Shown: positions 1 through 10,995 of the stretch, piece after piece
Layout: each line of letters begins with the position of its first letter
Position numbering within the stretch: the first letter of the stretch is position 1
NCBI GenBank assembly: GCA_900660155.1
Contig: CABFPE010000272.1
Location: 51,629 to 115,628, forward strand
DNA: 64,000 bases
Source: Hofstenia miamia
Taxonomy: Eukaryota > Xenacoelomorpha > Acoela > Hofsteniidae
Direction of reading: 5' to 3'
The notes under the pieces: model-generated
What the model saw: the letters and a program-made list of their open reading frames with translations, nothing else
The model's database searches: none
Told to the model about the DNA's origin: nothing
Position numbers and translations under genes: made by a program

Positions 1-648
1 ACATTTAATAGTATTACATGTGAGGTCATTTATTGAGTCAATTATAGTCGAGTCTCCTACATTTAAGAATATATAAATATCCCTAAGTGTCGACTATCCA
101 GTCGTTTCAGGCATTGATTATTTCTTACATGTGTTGATCGATAGTCAGACTAGGCAAGAATCGAAAAACTCCTAACCATAACATAGGTGCACTTTCGTGA
201 CTGGCACAAAGACCCTAGAATCGATCCCGTGATGGATTCCAGCCACTACTAAACACAACTTGCCTAGCTGCACATTTAGTTAAATAATCAAACCAGATAA
301 AGTAGAAATGAAAATTAAATAAACTCCGAAGAATTTATTGTTCATCAAAATTATGGTTGAATCAAAGCTATTTATAAAATTTCTACAAAAAGTACCTGCC
401 GATTTTAAAATTCAAATGATTCGTCTGCCAATATGGCTGTTCATACGTAAGCGTTAGTTTGCTCAATTTAATTTGTCAATTACCTCTTGATCGGCTAACA
501 AGTTTCTTATTTTGACCAATATTAAATCTTAGTTGCATTTTACAAAAATAAACTAAAGTTCATTAACTAAATTTTTTACAATTAATTTCAATTGATAATC
601 ATTCGACGTTATTCAGCTTTTAGTTGCCTTTTTTTGGATGATGCTACA
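1..648 (-). mobile_element. LTR of the TGTAGC family, diverged, cut by window edge
   Basis: The right end reads GGATGATGCTACA, the same terminus as the LTRs at 1205-2332 and 25486-26240. The body shares the landmark around 188-262 (gtgcactttcgtg, gaccctagaatcg, ccactactaaacac) and the antisense TATA motif (ctatttataa, about 368-377). Read on the minus strand it would start TGTAGC at 648. The left end lies outside the window. It is visibly more diverged than the other copies, so it is an older or separate subfamily insertion. The sequence after 648 shows no polypurine tract, so I cannot attach it to an internal region. Confidence 0.7.
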
Positions 649-719
649 GTTTAATCACTATTGATCTACAACTAGATACATTCACACTGTTGACTTTTAT
701 TAACCAATGTGAACACTAG

Positions 720-1204
720 AAATCACATGAAACAACAATAAATTAGAAGATGTAGCAAACTTTAACATCAAATACAGTCTAAACCAACACCTGGGGTACT
801 GGAAGGATATAAGAATGGACAAGCTGTTACAAGTCAATTGGCCAAGGATCAACATCAAATCCCTTACAAAAATACCACCAAACAGTTGAGAGAGCATTAC
901 AAGAAATAAAAAGAGCATATGAAATTGAATCAACAAAAGATTTTAAAAAATCTGTTATTCAAAGAGAAGAATGCACCAGAAGTAAAGCCAGAACATCTAT
1001 ATGGATAGTAGTGATTGTGATAACAGCAAATGAGAAAATTGTAATGCCAATGATGAGAAAGGAAAGAAGAACAATAGGTAAACTAAGAAACACAAATTAT
1101 GACTCTCACCAATAAAATTAGGTATGAAAAACAGGATACTGGCAGACATGAAAATAAAATGGATGTCACCAATAAAAAAGCTGATGCAAATATATGAAAA
1201 ATAT
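720..1204 (+). pseudogene. ORFX copy 1, first part (broken)
   Basis: Translating in shifting frames gives a decayed copy of the protein encoded on the minus strand at 23295-23840. Matching stretches include VERALQEIKRAYE against VEMALTEVNRAYE, and a lysine-rich segment near 1125-1200. Stops and frameshifts are frequent, so it is dead. At 1204 it is interrupted by a solo LTR and resumes at 2333. The function of the family is unknown; it resembles nothing I recognise outside this window. The N-terminal third present in the minus-strand copy (24.0-25.4 kb) is missing here. Confidence 0.65.
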
Positions 1205-2332
1205 TGTAATATCCTCTACCAGGCATTAGCACTGTTTTTCTACTGTTATTGTATAATGTTAGCTGTGTTATTGTGGGTAAGGATTTACTTGTTATTACTG
1301 CTTGACTAGTTTCTTCCGTTAACTTATGTAACCTGGAATTAACCATTCACTATTTAGGTGACGAAGCCATGAGGTAATCCCTGCAACAATCTTCTAATGG
1401 GCATCTGCCCAAAGTAGATCTCCACATCCAGTTTCACCATTCCATCTATTGTTTGAGTGCCACTTCTCAGCTCAATCAATACAGTTTATGTGTACCCTAC
1501 TTTAGCTAAGTGCATACTCAAGGCATGGCACAACTCGACTTAAACTCTATTTTGTGAAGGTGTTCTACCTATTTGCAACCTGACTTGTCACTAGTTGTTC
1601 ATTAAATATTACATGTAGCCATTACTGAAATATATTGGCTTATTTAATTAAATTCTACTTAAACAACTTCCTAACTTACATTTATAATTTACTACATGTA
1701 TGGTCAATTTTTTGGTCATTTATGGTTCATCAATTTGGATCTAAAATAGTATTAATATAACTCCTAGGTTTTGGTCATCCAACTGTTTGCTGACAATTAA
1801 TTATTTAATACATGTAGAAATGAAATGCTAGTTGGCTAATCAAGAGAAAAACCCCTATACCTAACTTATGTGCACTTTCGTGATCTGGCACAGAGACCCT
1901 AGAATCGTTCCCTGTGATGTATCCAGACCACTACTAAACACTGCTCAATTAGCTCAACATTGTATTAAATAAGCAAACCAATAAATTGAAACAAAATAAG
2001 AATTCCAAATAAAATTCTTTATCAAACTCTTACAAGGTTTTCAATCTATTTATAGTAATTCTAAAAGAAGTATCTGTAGATTCAAATTTAAACTTTCTGC
2101 CAAGATGGTGGCTGAAAATAATGAAAGCATTGTTTAGTCAAAAAGTATTTTTATCAACAGACACAAATATCTCTTTTTTGACACATGTGGTTTCTTAGTT
2201 GCATATTACAAATAAATCTGAAATAACACTAATTGATTTGATTACAATACTTTTTAATCAACTTTTATTTGATCTTAATCTCTTTTCTCGACATTTGCAG
2301 CTTATTTGAGATTTTGTTTGGATGATGCTACA
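1205..2332 (-). mobile_element. Solo LTR, 1,128 bp, TGTAGC...TTACA, with 4-bp TSD
   Basis: On the minus strand the element begins TGTAGC at 2332 and ends ATATTACA at 1205, giving the usual TG...CA ends. It is flanked by ATAT at 1201-1204 and ATAT at 2333-2336. Removing the LTR and one ATAT restores an uninterrupted reading frame of the surrounding ORFX copy, which fixes both borders independently of the LTR itself. A TATA-like motif (ctataaatag on the minus strand, around 2045-2055) sits where a U3 promoter should be. No internal region remains, so it is a recombined solo LTR and younger than the ORFX copy it split. Confidence 0.88.
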
Positions 2333-2915
2333 ATATTTAATGAGAATAATAATAAGAAAACAGCCACTGGGGAAGCTGAGCATAGTAAAAATAGTGAATA
2401 AAACTGGAATCTGCCCTACAGAGAATGACATAGTTAGTAATGCAATGAAGAAATACATGTGGGGAGTGACCTTGACTGGAAACTGAGGCAAACAAAAAGA
2501 CAGCTATGGTTAACTACAAGAAAACTGATACTCTGAGGTGAAGGGGATACAGTGGATTATGTCAAACCAATGAATGAAAAAATGGTAAACAAGTTAATGA
2601 AGAGGCCTATAAAATGATACATGATGGACTACCTGAAATGCTCCAACAAAAAATGCTAAGAAAATTCACAGATAATAAAAAAACAGGGAGAAACATGCTC
2701 TATTCAAGTGATTGACAGTAGTAGCATTAAAATTGAGAACACAAAGTAAATTTGACAAGATAAACTTAGAAAAATGGGGAAGTAGAATTCTTAGCAAAAT
2801 TTCATAGATCAACACAGAAGATGAAAGATTACTGGTAGAGACAACAGTAACACAAGTAAGAATGGTTGCCATGTGAAATGCCATACTCTCAATGATTGAC
2901 ATTGTTATTTGCATT
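2333..2915 (+). pseudogene. ORFX copy 1, second part (broken)
   Basis: This continues the ORFX copy that stops at 1204. The first about 50 codons align to the minus-strand copy at 23295-23425 (PLGK, then NKTGICP against NKMGICP, then KKYM against RKYM). A later stretch near 2745-2840 (INLEKWG, EDERLLVE) matches INIEKWG and DDEQFLVK from 22750-23088. Intervening sequence is full of stops. Homology fades near 2870-2915, before the C-terminal third seen in the other two copies. It is a pseudogene. Confidence 0.62.
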
Positions 2916-3036
2916 ATCATTCAGTATCATTGACAGTAGCTGTTTCATTAATTCTGTTGTCAGGGTTGTTACCTCCTAAACTGATAGTCCCTACATGTAA
3001 CACTTAATGCATCTGTAATATATCCCTAAGTATTAA

Positions 3037-3307
3037 TGTAACATCAGTTGGTAGTTGTTGTTATTTATCAGCCAGCTCATATGCCTTTCATGTTGACTAG
3101 TGACTAGTTGTTTTCATGTTTGTACATATTGTAAATATGTATTGTATATAAGACACCCAAGCATCTGAAATAGAGAAATAGTTTAACAATGCTCTTTTGT
3201 TCACTAGAATCATGGTTGCTCTAGTATATGTTCACCTCAGCAACCTTCTGCTTCAACACTATGTCCTATGGCAAAGTTCTCTCTAGATTCAACCCAGTGA
3301 TTCTACA
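3037..3307. mobile_element. Candidate solo LTR, 271 bp, TGTA...TACA, TSD TTAA
   Basis: The segment starts TGTAACATC and ends GATTCTACA, and is flanked on both sides by TTAA (3033-3036 and 3308-3311). A TATA-type box TATATAAG lies at 3145-3152, which favours the plus strand as the sense strand. It differs from the TGTAGC LTR family. TTAA is common in such AT-rich DNA and there is only one copy in the window, so the call rests on structure alone. Confidence 0.4.
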
Positions 3308-3311
3308 TTAA

Positions 3312-4528
3312 TAGCAGTTAACAATCATTTGTTTAGGTTCTCCACACACTGCTAGTTTAATGGCTTATGCAGACCTGATATCTTAGCAGATGAATCACTC
3401 TCATAGAACTCTCAGTAAAATCTGCAGTTCACTCATATAGTTAATCATGAAATATTAATTCTCACTGAACTAATATATTTGTAATAACAGTTCCAGTATA
3501 AATGAGTAATTTATTCATTAGTTTTAGTCAAACAAGTAACCATTTATTAATAATGTAATATTTAATTAATATATAACTGCATCTCTCTTCTTTGAACATA
3601 GGCAAAGACAAGTTCTTTCTTTGAAAAGATTAAGCATTAGAGTTATGCTCAATTGAATTATTAAATATTTAGTGATTAATAGCTAATTCCAACTTCAGAT
3701 AAGGTTTAGAAAATCTATTTTGATAGAAAGCATTCCTTCATAGCTTTGACTAAATAGGCAGTAATATTTTAAAAAACTACTCAGATAATTTAATAAATAT
3801 ATCAATTGATTTTATTAGGCATCCTCAACTTCCATCAGCAACTTCACCACCACCAGTGCCACATAAAAATTCAGCTAAGTTGCATTATCCTCAAGTCCAA
3901 TTAATTAAGTAAAGTTAAAGAACAACTAAGCTTTTGGTAAAAATTTATGGTTAATGACCCTTCTGACAATTTAGTAATTCATTATAACAATATCTGGTAT
4001 ACCATGCTAAACTAAAATTATTTACAGGTCTTTTAAATTAAAATTCCCTCTAATCTGATTATAGATATTAATTCAAATTTCTGATTTCTGTTTGGGTTCA
4101 TATCAGTCAAAAGCTAGGGATTGACTTTGAGCTGAACTTATTTTTTGTGTACATTTTTGGACCTGTATTTATAAAAGTTGATCAATAATAAATGTTGTAT
4201 AAATAAAATCAATAAAAAAAATTCTAATAACTACAGGTGCTGTAACCTCTGTTTCATAGAATACCAATACTTAAGGAGACCATCTATTTAATATTTAAGA
4301 ATTTGATATTTAACACTGTTCTCTTAGTTATTTTGCTTTTTAATTTCATTGGAAGCTAATTATAACTTCTTTACAACAACTGTAGTTAAGTACAAACAAA
4401 ATTGAAGGACAATTTAATGAGATAAAACCTTTGTTTTGAAATATATGTTTTCTAAACAAAGCAAGAAAACTAGTTACAAAAGAATGCTGTAAAGAATTTT
4501 TTAAAAATAGACTTCATTACCCCTTGAC
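3312..4528. other. No gene seen
   Basis: AT-rich sequence with stops in all frames. I see no exon-like, RNA or element structure here. Confidence 0.5.
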
Positions 4529-5253
4529 AGCAAACTTCCTTTAGAAGTAAAATTTAAATATAATAATAACATTGAAATCTATGAAATATGTGAAGGTATG
4601 CCTGTAATAGCTAACAATAATATGAAAGATCAACAGATATTTAATGCCATGGAATTTAAAATAGATGAAATATACAATGAATACATTACATTAAATAATG
4701 ACTTAAAATTTACTATTGATGATTTCAGAAAGAATTTTATTCCCTCATTTTGTCTAACAGTTTAAAAATTTCAAGGATGTGACATCAATTAACCTTATAA
4801 TATATATGATGAAAATGTGATGGATAAAAAAGAAGTATATACTGCTTTACCTAGAACAACAAAATTTGCATATATTTACTTAAACCCTTCACATATACAT
4901 AAAGTATTTAAAAATTGTCCAATTGCTAATTTTGAATTATGTAATGCTAAGTTTAATAATGATTATAAAGAAGGAAAGATATATAAAGTAGAATTTAAAA
5001 ATTTAAGTAATATTTACAGTGGATCAACTTTTAATAGTCTGGAAACAAGGCTTACTTGGAACTTGAGTTCAAAAGATAGTCACATAAATAAATATTATAC
5101 AAAACTTAATACAGTTCAGGGAAACTTTAAAAGTAAATATAAATGAAAAATTTCTTTGATTATTGATGATACATCAAAAGTTAAAAAATGCTCAAAGAGA
5201 TTGAAAAATGATATATCAAAGATTTTGCAAATAAATATCAAGAGAATCTTTTA
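4529..5253 (+). pseudogene. SF1 (PIF1-like) helicase C-terminus fused to GIY-YIG nuclease, broken
   Basis: One reading frame runs through the whole segment, broken only by in-frame stops (near 4762, 4791 and at 5144). The first part resembles the C-terminal core of virus- and transposon-type PIF1/RecD-like helicases: GMPVIANNN, a TV-KFQG stretch, YNIYD, then MDKKEVYTALPRTTKF, which corresponds to the conserved Q-G and T-A-x-S-R-T motifs that bind nucleotide and DNA. The second part (about 4970-5253) looks like a GIY-YIG endonuclease: GKIYKVEF, then a GST motif (SGSTFNSLETRL). The fusion order helicase then GIY-YIG is one I associate with virus-like mobile elements, not a host repair helicase. 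The SRT Ser is Pro here and the Walker A/B half is absent, so this is a truncated dead copy. It abuts ORFX copy 2 at about 5285. Confidence 0.72.
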
Positions 5254-5284
5254 AGTGTACAACACAATAAAACAGTTGAAAACA

Positions 5285-6885
5285 AAAGCCAAAAATGTAT
5301 AAATGTGAAATAGAAAATGAAACAATTTTGCGACAAATGGAGGAACAACCATGGGTCACAACAATAAAAACAATAAAAAGACAATTGGAAGACACTAGTG
5401 ATATAGTAAAAAAGATGATTGCTAAAAACATAAATACTATAATAGAAAAAGAAATGAAGAGATATGAAAAGGAAAGCCCATGATCCCTATTTACAAAAAT
5501 AATCAAATGCACAGAAACAATGAGAAAAGGTAGAATTACTAAACTGGTCAAAATATAGGAGATGGTAACAAAAAACCAAGGGAGATTCAATTAAAAGAAC
5601 AAAAGAAACAATCAACAGAATCAACATGGAAAAATGGGACAACACAGGACCAGTAAGCAGAATTGAATGGGGTGATATAGATGATGAAAGATTTCTGGTA
5701 GAAATAAAAATAGCACAAGAAAAACAAATGGAAACAGTACAAAATTCCAACAAATAAGGGAAATCCAAACAGTGGCAATGATGAAGATAATGTTCATGGA
5801 AGCATTCATGAAAACAGAAATCAAAGAATTGGTTAAACCATTCAATCAAATAGCATTAGACATGAAATGTATAACATCCAGAATTGAACTAACACCAAGT
5901 ATACTAGATAAACTGAAGAGGAAAGGGCTAAGTTAAAAATTCTGGGAAAAGATAAGAAAAAGCAGGATGAATTATCCAGCAACAATAGGATTGCAACATC
6001 CCCAACAACAAATACGAAATATGAGGTAATAAAAGAAAAGATAGAAGCAAACATCTTAAAATGCACACCATCAAAGACAATATCAATACCAATGATACTG
6101 ACAAGATGCTGAATGCCAAAGGAGAAAGTAGTTTCAAAATCATTCTTACATGAATACAACTCCTGCACAAATATGAGAGCAAAAGCAAAAAGCATCATAA
6201 AAAAGAAGAGTACAAGAAATCATGAGAAATGATGATATGAAACAACAACACAAAAAGAATATTCATCAATGCAAAATAACACCATATCAGTTATATACAG
6301 AAGACAAACTCATCAATAAACAACTACAGAGACTAAAAGAAGAAATTGAAGAAGGAGTATAAAAGCAGTAATACTATTCTCTTGTGTAAATGACACCATA
6401 TGGCTCAACATTTGGAACAGAGAATACTGATATTATGACGTCTTGAAAAGAGTGGAAATAATAAGAATCAACAAAAAACAATCCAGAAGAAGTACATGAT
6501 CATATAAGTTTCTTTTACAAGGATGTGGCAAATACACACAGCCTATTAAAAGTTTTTCAATTCTTTTATCTGGAAATGAGGATGTGTGAATAGTTGGCAC
6601 ACACAAGTAGAGCTGACGCACATATGACACTGATGATAAGTTTGAAAGGGTTACACTAATACCAGAAGCTCTGTCAAATATTCACTGAGAAAAATGAAAT
6701 AACAATGATTTCAGAAACAATCAAAGAGTCAAAGTCCTTGAAATACACAGATGTAGTGATGACAGAGAAAGAGGCAGTATTAAAATAACAAAAAAATGTG
6801 AGCTGGAACAATGCAAAAGCGGAAATACTGATAAACAGGGCAGATGCACAAGTGCATCTGTATTAAAATTAACATATGAAGAAAT
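5285..6885 (+). pseudogene. ORFX copy 2 (central and C-terminal part, broken)
   Basis: A second forward copy of the unknown ORFX protein. It begins at the segment corresponding to about 23295 of the minus-strand copy and continues to the C-terminus. Conserved landmarks are QPWVTT (QPWLTT), IREIQTVAMMK (IREQQTAATMK), KPFNQIALD, RMNYPATIGL (KMNYPATIGL), ITPYQLYT (ITPDQLYT), FFYKDVANTHSLLKVF (FFYKDVENAPSLQKVF) and SRADAHMTLMISLKG (SRADVQMTLMISIKG). Conservation at this distance suggests the protein was once under selection. Stops and frameshifts show it is now dead. The polypurine tract and LTR expected just downstream are not found after 6885. Confidence 0.72.
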
Positions 6886-6889
6886 TTAA

Positions 6890-9800
6890 TGCTAAAAATT
6901 TAACATTGTATGACGACATCTCTTAACATCACTCAGCATCTCAATTCAATTTCTTAACTGGAATTTGTATATTTTTTATTGCAGCAATAGATATATATAT
7001 TTGACAATTCTAAAATGTCATTTGTTGTGCAGGTAGATACAATTTTTGCTCTAACTGTTATTCTAGTGGTGTCATTTAGTCAAAATATTTCTATTCTTTT
7101 TCAAGGGGAAATGCCAGTTTTTTAAATGTTTGGCTTCATTCTGTTGTTCAAAATTTCAAATCTAAAAATGACATTTATTGGGCAGATAGACGCATATCTT
7201 AGCTACAAAATCATTACAAAATTTTTGCACTAGCTATTATTCTAATGGTGTCAAAAATCCAAAATATTACTTCTATATATGTTTTCAAAAGAAAGTGTTG
7301 GTTTTAGAATGCTTGATTTAAATTCATTGTCAAATTTTAAACATCTTGAATTGTTGTTCATTTGTATTTTACTTGACATATTAGGAATTCAAATAAATCA
7401 AATATTAAGTAAATCTGATTCTACAAATGATTGTGTTGACAATATTTTGCATTGAACATTTGAATCATTTACATAATTCAGTATGAATTCATTAGAATAT
7501 AGTAGATGTGCTACTGCAACCAGTAATATAATTCAATTTAATAAATTTTTTTAGTCTCCATTATTATATTGAATCGTGCAAATATGTATATTATAAATAA
7601 TATTTTTATAGAAATAAATTGTACAGGAAACTACCTTTATTGCTATTTAATTTACTATCTTGAAATTTTGATTGATTTCAGTTATTTCAAGCTAATATAT
7701 AATTTAATTTTAATTCTAATTTCATTTTTTGAAAATACTAACAAAATTTTTTATTGCTAAGAATCACTGTTGCTATTAATTATATTTATTTGGAGTGATA
7801 TTAATTCCAATATTTACAATAAAATCTTGCGTTTTTAGTAAAGATATACAGAATTACAAATACTTGTGCATTTAATTGAAAGCCAAAAATATATGAAGTG
7901 CGAACTTAAGTGAGAGCCAAAATTTTAGCTAATCTAGCAAAACAGTATATTAATTGCCTTTAATCAGAGTAATATCAAATCCAATATTCTATTATTCATT
8001 CCATAATTTTAGCTAATGTATTTTCCTAAAGTTTAGTAACCACTATTTTTTTAACTAAACTTATGCAGGTCAACTTCTTGCCAGCACAATAATTACTCAT
8101 GCGAGCAGAGAATGTGTGTAAAATGTTTTTCAGCTCTCAATAGAAAAATATGATAAATATCTCTCTTGTACATATTTTGCTTAACATGCTAGATAACTAA
8201 GAGTACTTTTACTTATTAAATTATAAATTGTATGGGCTTTTTCTGCTATTGCAATTTTAGGAGAGAACTGCTGATTGCTTGCGCCACCATTGAGTACCAT
8301 ACCATTGTGTACCAAATTATGAAAACTATAATTGTATAATAGGAAACAAATTTATGGTCATTAAAGATGTCAAACTTAAAAATATGGCTGCGCTGTAATC
8401 TTAATTGCAATCCATAAATTTATTGTTACATATATGGTAATTATATTGAGTTTCAATGAAATTCTAAAGTTTTATGTCATATATGTCAATTCTATGGCTA
8501 AATATTTATTTTACATTGTTTTGAACAAAAAACACCTTGATAGAATAACAATTGGTGTTGTGCAAAAATTTATACTACTACAAATACTAAAGATGAAGTT
8601 GTTTCCCATTTGTAATAGTTGATTGCAAACAAATACTAACTATTAATTGTTTCCATTTTCAATGTTTGTGGCTAACAAAGCGAGTTGTATTGGAAAACAA
8701 ACAAAAATTGTTTTATTTTAAAATTTGTTTCTGAAGTTTTCAAAATCGTTCTGCAAATTATTGAATTGCTTATGTGATACCACCACAGTTTCATATTATA
8801 TACAAATTCAGCTTTCAATTGGGTAGTTATTTTGCGAAATATTAGAAATGACGTTATTTATTTGCCATTACCTACATACATTTTACCACACATTCACTCT
8901 CTATTACATAATTGTGATCTTACACCTGCGAAATTTAAAATATTGGAATTAAGAATGGCTAATATATTTCGACTATATGGTCAAAAAATAAACGACAAAC
9001 ATGCTTGTGGTAACACAACAAAAATATTAGCCACATGAATTTATAAATAAATATATTCAATAAATGGGATTTTCTAAATATTTATGTGATAGCGAAATTC
9101 TTTTCAAATTGTAAATGTTCACCAGCAATTATACTCTCGTTTTATGCTAGCACAGTGCAACAAAGAAATTATTTCAGTTATTGATATTCTGTTGAAAAAG
9201 TGAATGATTCAATTATCAGGGTTCAGCACCTCATGAAAGCCTTGAGTTTATTGGCGAAAGTGTGTACATTGGAAGTAAACCAGACTAGCTGACTCCACAA
9301 CAACACTAGAGCGAGACAAAAACATTTTTGAAATTATTTACAAAAAATTTGTTCACATTCTTAACGAAATTGCGTGGTAATGTTTCAAAATGGAATTTTT
9401 TCCATTAATACATAGCATGTTGTAATTTTAAGACGCTACCATTCGACCTGAAAATGTTTCATAAGAAATATTGTTTCAGAGAACAAAAAACTCGATTGCA
9501 AAGATGTATACTCAAGAGATAATTATTTACTTGCAAAACCCTTGCATTTGACTAATGAAATGACTACGTTCAAACAACCAATGTTCAGATTAAAATGTAA
9601 AATTTTAAGCTGGTGCATATGATTTTCTACTAGGACGTGCTTTTAAGTTCAGCACTTTACAGGTAAATTTATTTGTAGTATTCGAACACGTTTGAAACAA
9701 AACTTTTCATAATTTACATGCTTGAATGATATGCAGGCTTGCATATGGAAATTCGATTGTTTTCTTTTGCCATAACTATTTTAGCAATATTTCCATATTT

Positions 9801-10228
9801 TTCCACAATTCTTAGATCTATGTAGTGACAATGGTTCTGTCTCATTAAATTGGCTTGTGCGACAATCCCCATAGCATGCAATTAATATTATTAAATTTTG
9901 AAAAATTATCAGCAGCATTCTAAAATCCGTAGTTCCAAGTTCTTTTACTCGCAGTTCCATGTTAATCCTAGTCAAATGGAACTGAGATTATGCAAGTAGA
10001 GCTGTTCGGTTACAAGCATTTCATGACTTTAACCTAATCAATGTTATTTTTCTAGCAACTGTAACCGACTTTTTTGTAACCTTAGCCGCCCACAATTTTT
10101 TGGAGTGCTAGACTAAATACTCAAAATATTAAAATTTCAACTAACGAAAGCTTTTGAAATGAAAATTATTAACGGTTAAACTAAGTTTGGGGAATTTTGT
10201 TACTCCAAGAACAACTAGAATAGGATTT
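6890..10228. other. No gene seen
   Basis: AT-rich DNA. Two diverged direct copies of a short segment (about 6990-7130 and 7150-7290: a shared tgtcatttgttg-like start, 'caggtagac', 'ctattattctaatggtgtca') suggest an old local duplication. Open frames near 7569, 8434 and 8832 have no codon pattern or family resemblance and I do not treat them as genes. A fragment at 10080-10200 repeats part of the foldback arm that follows. Confidence 0.5.
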
Positions 10229-10995
10229 TTACCTCAAATCAACTAGGAAGAACCTGATATTTTGTGACTTTTTCTCATTTTTAAGTACTTTTTGTTTGGA
10301 CAATATTGGAGCCATCCTAACTTTGCTTGTTTAGATTCAACAAAAACATCAACAGGCTAAGTTGGGGTAACTTTGCTACCCCAAAGGAAATCAGCTTAAA
10401 ACTCTGCCGTAGGATGTTTGCTAGTTTATTATAGTAATGTCATGCTTGAAAAAACCTAATACTATAATTTCATGAAAATTTTATTAATATTAATTTTGTT
10501 TGTACACAAAAAAACATCTATATTGTGAAGTTCTTTTTAGTTTTTGTATGCTATGATTTTTTTGCATATTTTAGTTGCTATTTAAAGAAGACAATCTGCG
10601 AAAAAGGCTATATTAAGCATAAGACCCCAAGAATTTGAATTTAATATATATGCAGAAAATCATATCATACAAAAACTAAAAAAGTGAGATTTTTTCACAA
10701 TTTAGATGTTTTTTGGGTATAAGCTAAATGAATATTAATAAACGTTTTATGAAATCATAGCACTAGGGTTTTTAAGGCATTTTAATACTATAACAAACTA
10801 ACAATCATCCTAAAACAAACGTTTTAATCTGATTTCTTTCTGGGTAACAAAGCTACCCCAAACTTAGACTATTGATGTTTTTGTTGAATCTTGATAAGCA
10901 CAGTTAGGATGATTCCCATATTATGCAGACAAAAAGTACTTAAGAAATGTGGAAAAGTCACAAAATATCAGGTTCTTCTAACTTGATTTGAGAAT
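10229..10995. repeat. Large foldback: about 340-bp inverted arms, 78-bp loop
   Basis: The left arm (about 10229-10569) and right arm (about 10648-10995) are reverse complements with scattered mismatches. Matching pairs are ctcaaatcaact / acttgatttgag, agaacctgatattttgtgac / its complement near 10965, aagtactttttgt, cttggggt-type runs and the inner ends gcatat (10564-10569) / atatgc (10648-10653). Mismatches are distributed along the arms, so it is not a fresh assembly palindrome. A transcript would fold into a long hairpin. No protein is encoded. It could be a foldback transposon or two MITE copies head to head. Confidence 0.8.

Noticed and set aside
4817-5146. A separate intact gene at 4817-5146
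   Set aside because: It is only the longest stop-free part of the helicase/GIY-YIG relic; homology continues in the same frame on both sides beyond stops.
5216-6198. Minus-strand open frames rich in Phe, Leu and Ile (5216-5590, 5487-5849, 5842-6198)
   Set aside because: They are the antisense of the Lys/Glu/Asn-rich ORFX copy; apparent membrane proteins arise from complementing A-rich codons.
8832-9038. Small protein gene of 68 codons
   Set aside because: No homology I recognise, AT-driven codon content, no splice or promoter context.
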